Source: Scleromatobacter humisilvae (lineage in GTDB: Bacteria; Pseudomonadota; Gammaproteobacteria; Burkholderiales; Burkholderiaceae_C). Taken from it: a DNA stretch of 64,000 bases. The notes below the pieces were generated by a model. The model did no database searches. It saw only the letters and a list, made by a program, of their open reading frames with translations, and was not told the origin of the DNA. Each line of letters begins with the position of its first letter. The first letter of the stretch is position 1. Below, in pieces: positions 63,396 to 64,000 of the stretch. Where the stretch lies: positions 186,001 to 250,000 of the forward strand of contig NZ_JAJLJH010000001.1 of the NCBI RefSeq assembly GCF_023231945.1, given 5' to 3'. The position numbers and the translations under genes are program-made.

Positions 63396-64000
63396 GCCGG
63401 CCACTCGTCGACCGAGTCCGCCAGGCGCTCGTAGTCCGACTCGTCGTTGTAGACCTGCGCCGCGAGCCGCACGCAGACGTGGCCGTCGATCGCGAGCACC
63501 TGCGCCTCGATGCGGCGTTCGAGGAACAGCCAGTCCTTCAACGCTGGCGCCGCGGACTCGCCGAGTGCATCGATGCGCGCCGGCAGCGCCACGCTGGCCA
63601 TGCAGCCGACCATGGACTCGGGCGTCGTGAACGGTTGGCCCCAGCGCGCCGACAGCTCGTGCGCCATGCGCCAGACGAGGTCGTGGTTCCACGTGCGCAT
63701 CGCAGCCAGGCCCAGCACGTCGCGCATGAACGCGATGCCCGCCGGCGCCGACAGCATCGCCGACGGATCGCGCGTGCCGGTCCAGTCGAACTCCTGCGCG
63801 AGGCCGACGTCGAGTCCCCACGAGATCGTCGGCGGATGGATCGCGACGCGATGCGCGGGCGCCACCCACAGGAAGCCGCAGGCGCGCGGCGCGAAGGCCC
63901 ACTTGTGCAGGTTGCCGACATACCAGTCGGCGCCGAGCGACGAGATGTCGAGCGCGATCGCGCCCGGTGCGTGCGCGCCGTCGATCAGCACCGGCACGCC
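63392..64000 (-). CDS. PLP-dependent class V aminotransferase-like protein (5' cut)
   Basis: About 202 residues of the C-terminal part remain; the frame is open to the window edge. DGAHAPG and the PLP-binding lysine in GNLHKWAFAPRACGFLW mark an isopenicillin-N-epimerase/CsdA-like fold type I enzyme. The following GTRDPSAML and the C-terminal small domain are complete. The usual naming is 'isopenicillin-N epimerase-like', but the reaction is not known for such genes outside antibiotic producers. Confidence 0.88.
   Translation of the reverse strand, partial: GVPVLIDGAHAPGAIALDISSLGADWYVGNLHKWAFAPRACGFLWVAPAHRVAIHPPTISWGLDVGLAQEFDWTGTRDPSAMLSAPAGIAFMRDVLGLAAMRTWNHDLVWRMAHELSARWGQPFTTPESMVGCMASVALPARIDALGESAAPALKDWLFLERRIEAQVLAIDGHVCVRLAAQVYNDESDYERLADSVDEWPA

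Overview
The window is 64 kb of very GC-rich (about 70% by eye), gene-dense chromosome. Gene content and order point to a betaproteobacterium of the Burkholderiales, perhaps near Roseateles, Mitsuaria or Leptothrix: hemF-nadD-rsfS-rlmH-maf-rng, tolB-pal-cpoB, mprF-acvB, and an aryl polyene (APE) pigment operon of proteobacterial type. The genus is inference. I saw no insertion sequence, prophage, CRISPR array or rRNA. Two genes are cut by the window edges: an MFS exporter on the left and a PLP enzyme on the right. Most other long open frames are antisense shadows of high-GC genes. Layout: 0-2.3 kb, end of a drug-exporter operon (MFS pump plus outer-membrane factor). 2.3-5.1 kb, a small hypothetical protein, ribA and a diguanylate cyclase. 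5.1-8.2 kb, an organic-peroxide stress locus: ohrR diverges from ohr, an exported hydrolase and an exported thioredoxin-like protein, with two near-identical 17-bp palindromes in the shared promoter region; a decayed NTF2-like gene follows. 8.3-12.4 kb, mprF-acvB (lysyl-phosphatidylglycerol synthesis and turnover). 12.5-16.5 kb, two tRNA-Lys genes, tcdA, cpoB, pal and tolB. 16.7-24.2 kb, an MsbA-type exporter, a tiny lipoprotein, a two-component system, a glycan-type hypothetical, a sterol-desaturase-family enzyme and an orphan gene of foreign composition. 24.3-32.1 kb, a nine-gene housekeeping run on the minus strand (yebC, purD, an acyltransferase, hemF, nadD, rsfS, rlmH, maf, rng). 32.2-34.4 kb, a peroxiredoxin relic with its terminator, a thioredoxin-like gene, an SRPBCC gene and a hemolysin-III-type membrane protein. 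The main accessory region is 34.4-54.0 kb on the minus strand. It is an 18-gene APE operon in which all 17 junctions overlap, followed at short spacing by three small exported proteins, a phosphopantetheinyl transferase and a methyltransferase. Expected working order: the ammonia-lyase makes an aryl acrylate; the ligase half of a ligase-dehydratase fusion loads an aryl starter onto one of two acyl carrier proteins; ketosynthases (ApeO, ApeR and the ApeC-like partner), ketoreductase ApeQ and dehydratases (ApeP and the fused ApeI-like domain) build the polyene; acyl- and glycosyltransferases attach it to a lipid; and LolA-like, MMPL and lipoprotein components carry it to the outer membrane. A flavin enzyme with the halogenase WxWxIP motif suggests the product may be halogenated, as in xanthomonadin. 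54.4-64 kb holds a small membrane protein, a LytS/LytTR two-component pair, a Sel1-like protein, glnS, an outer-membrane channel family protein, a chalcone-isomerase-fold protein, gloA, dusC and the cut PLP enzyme.
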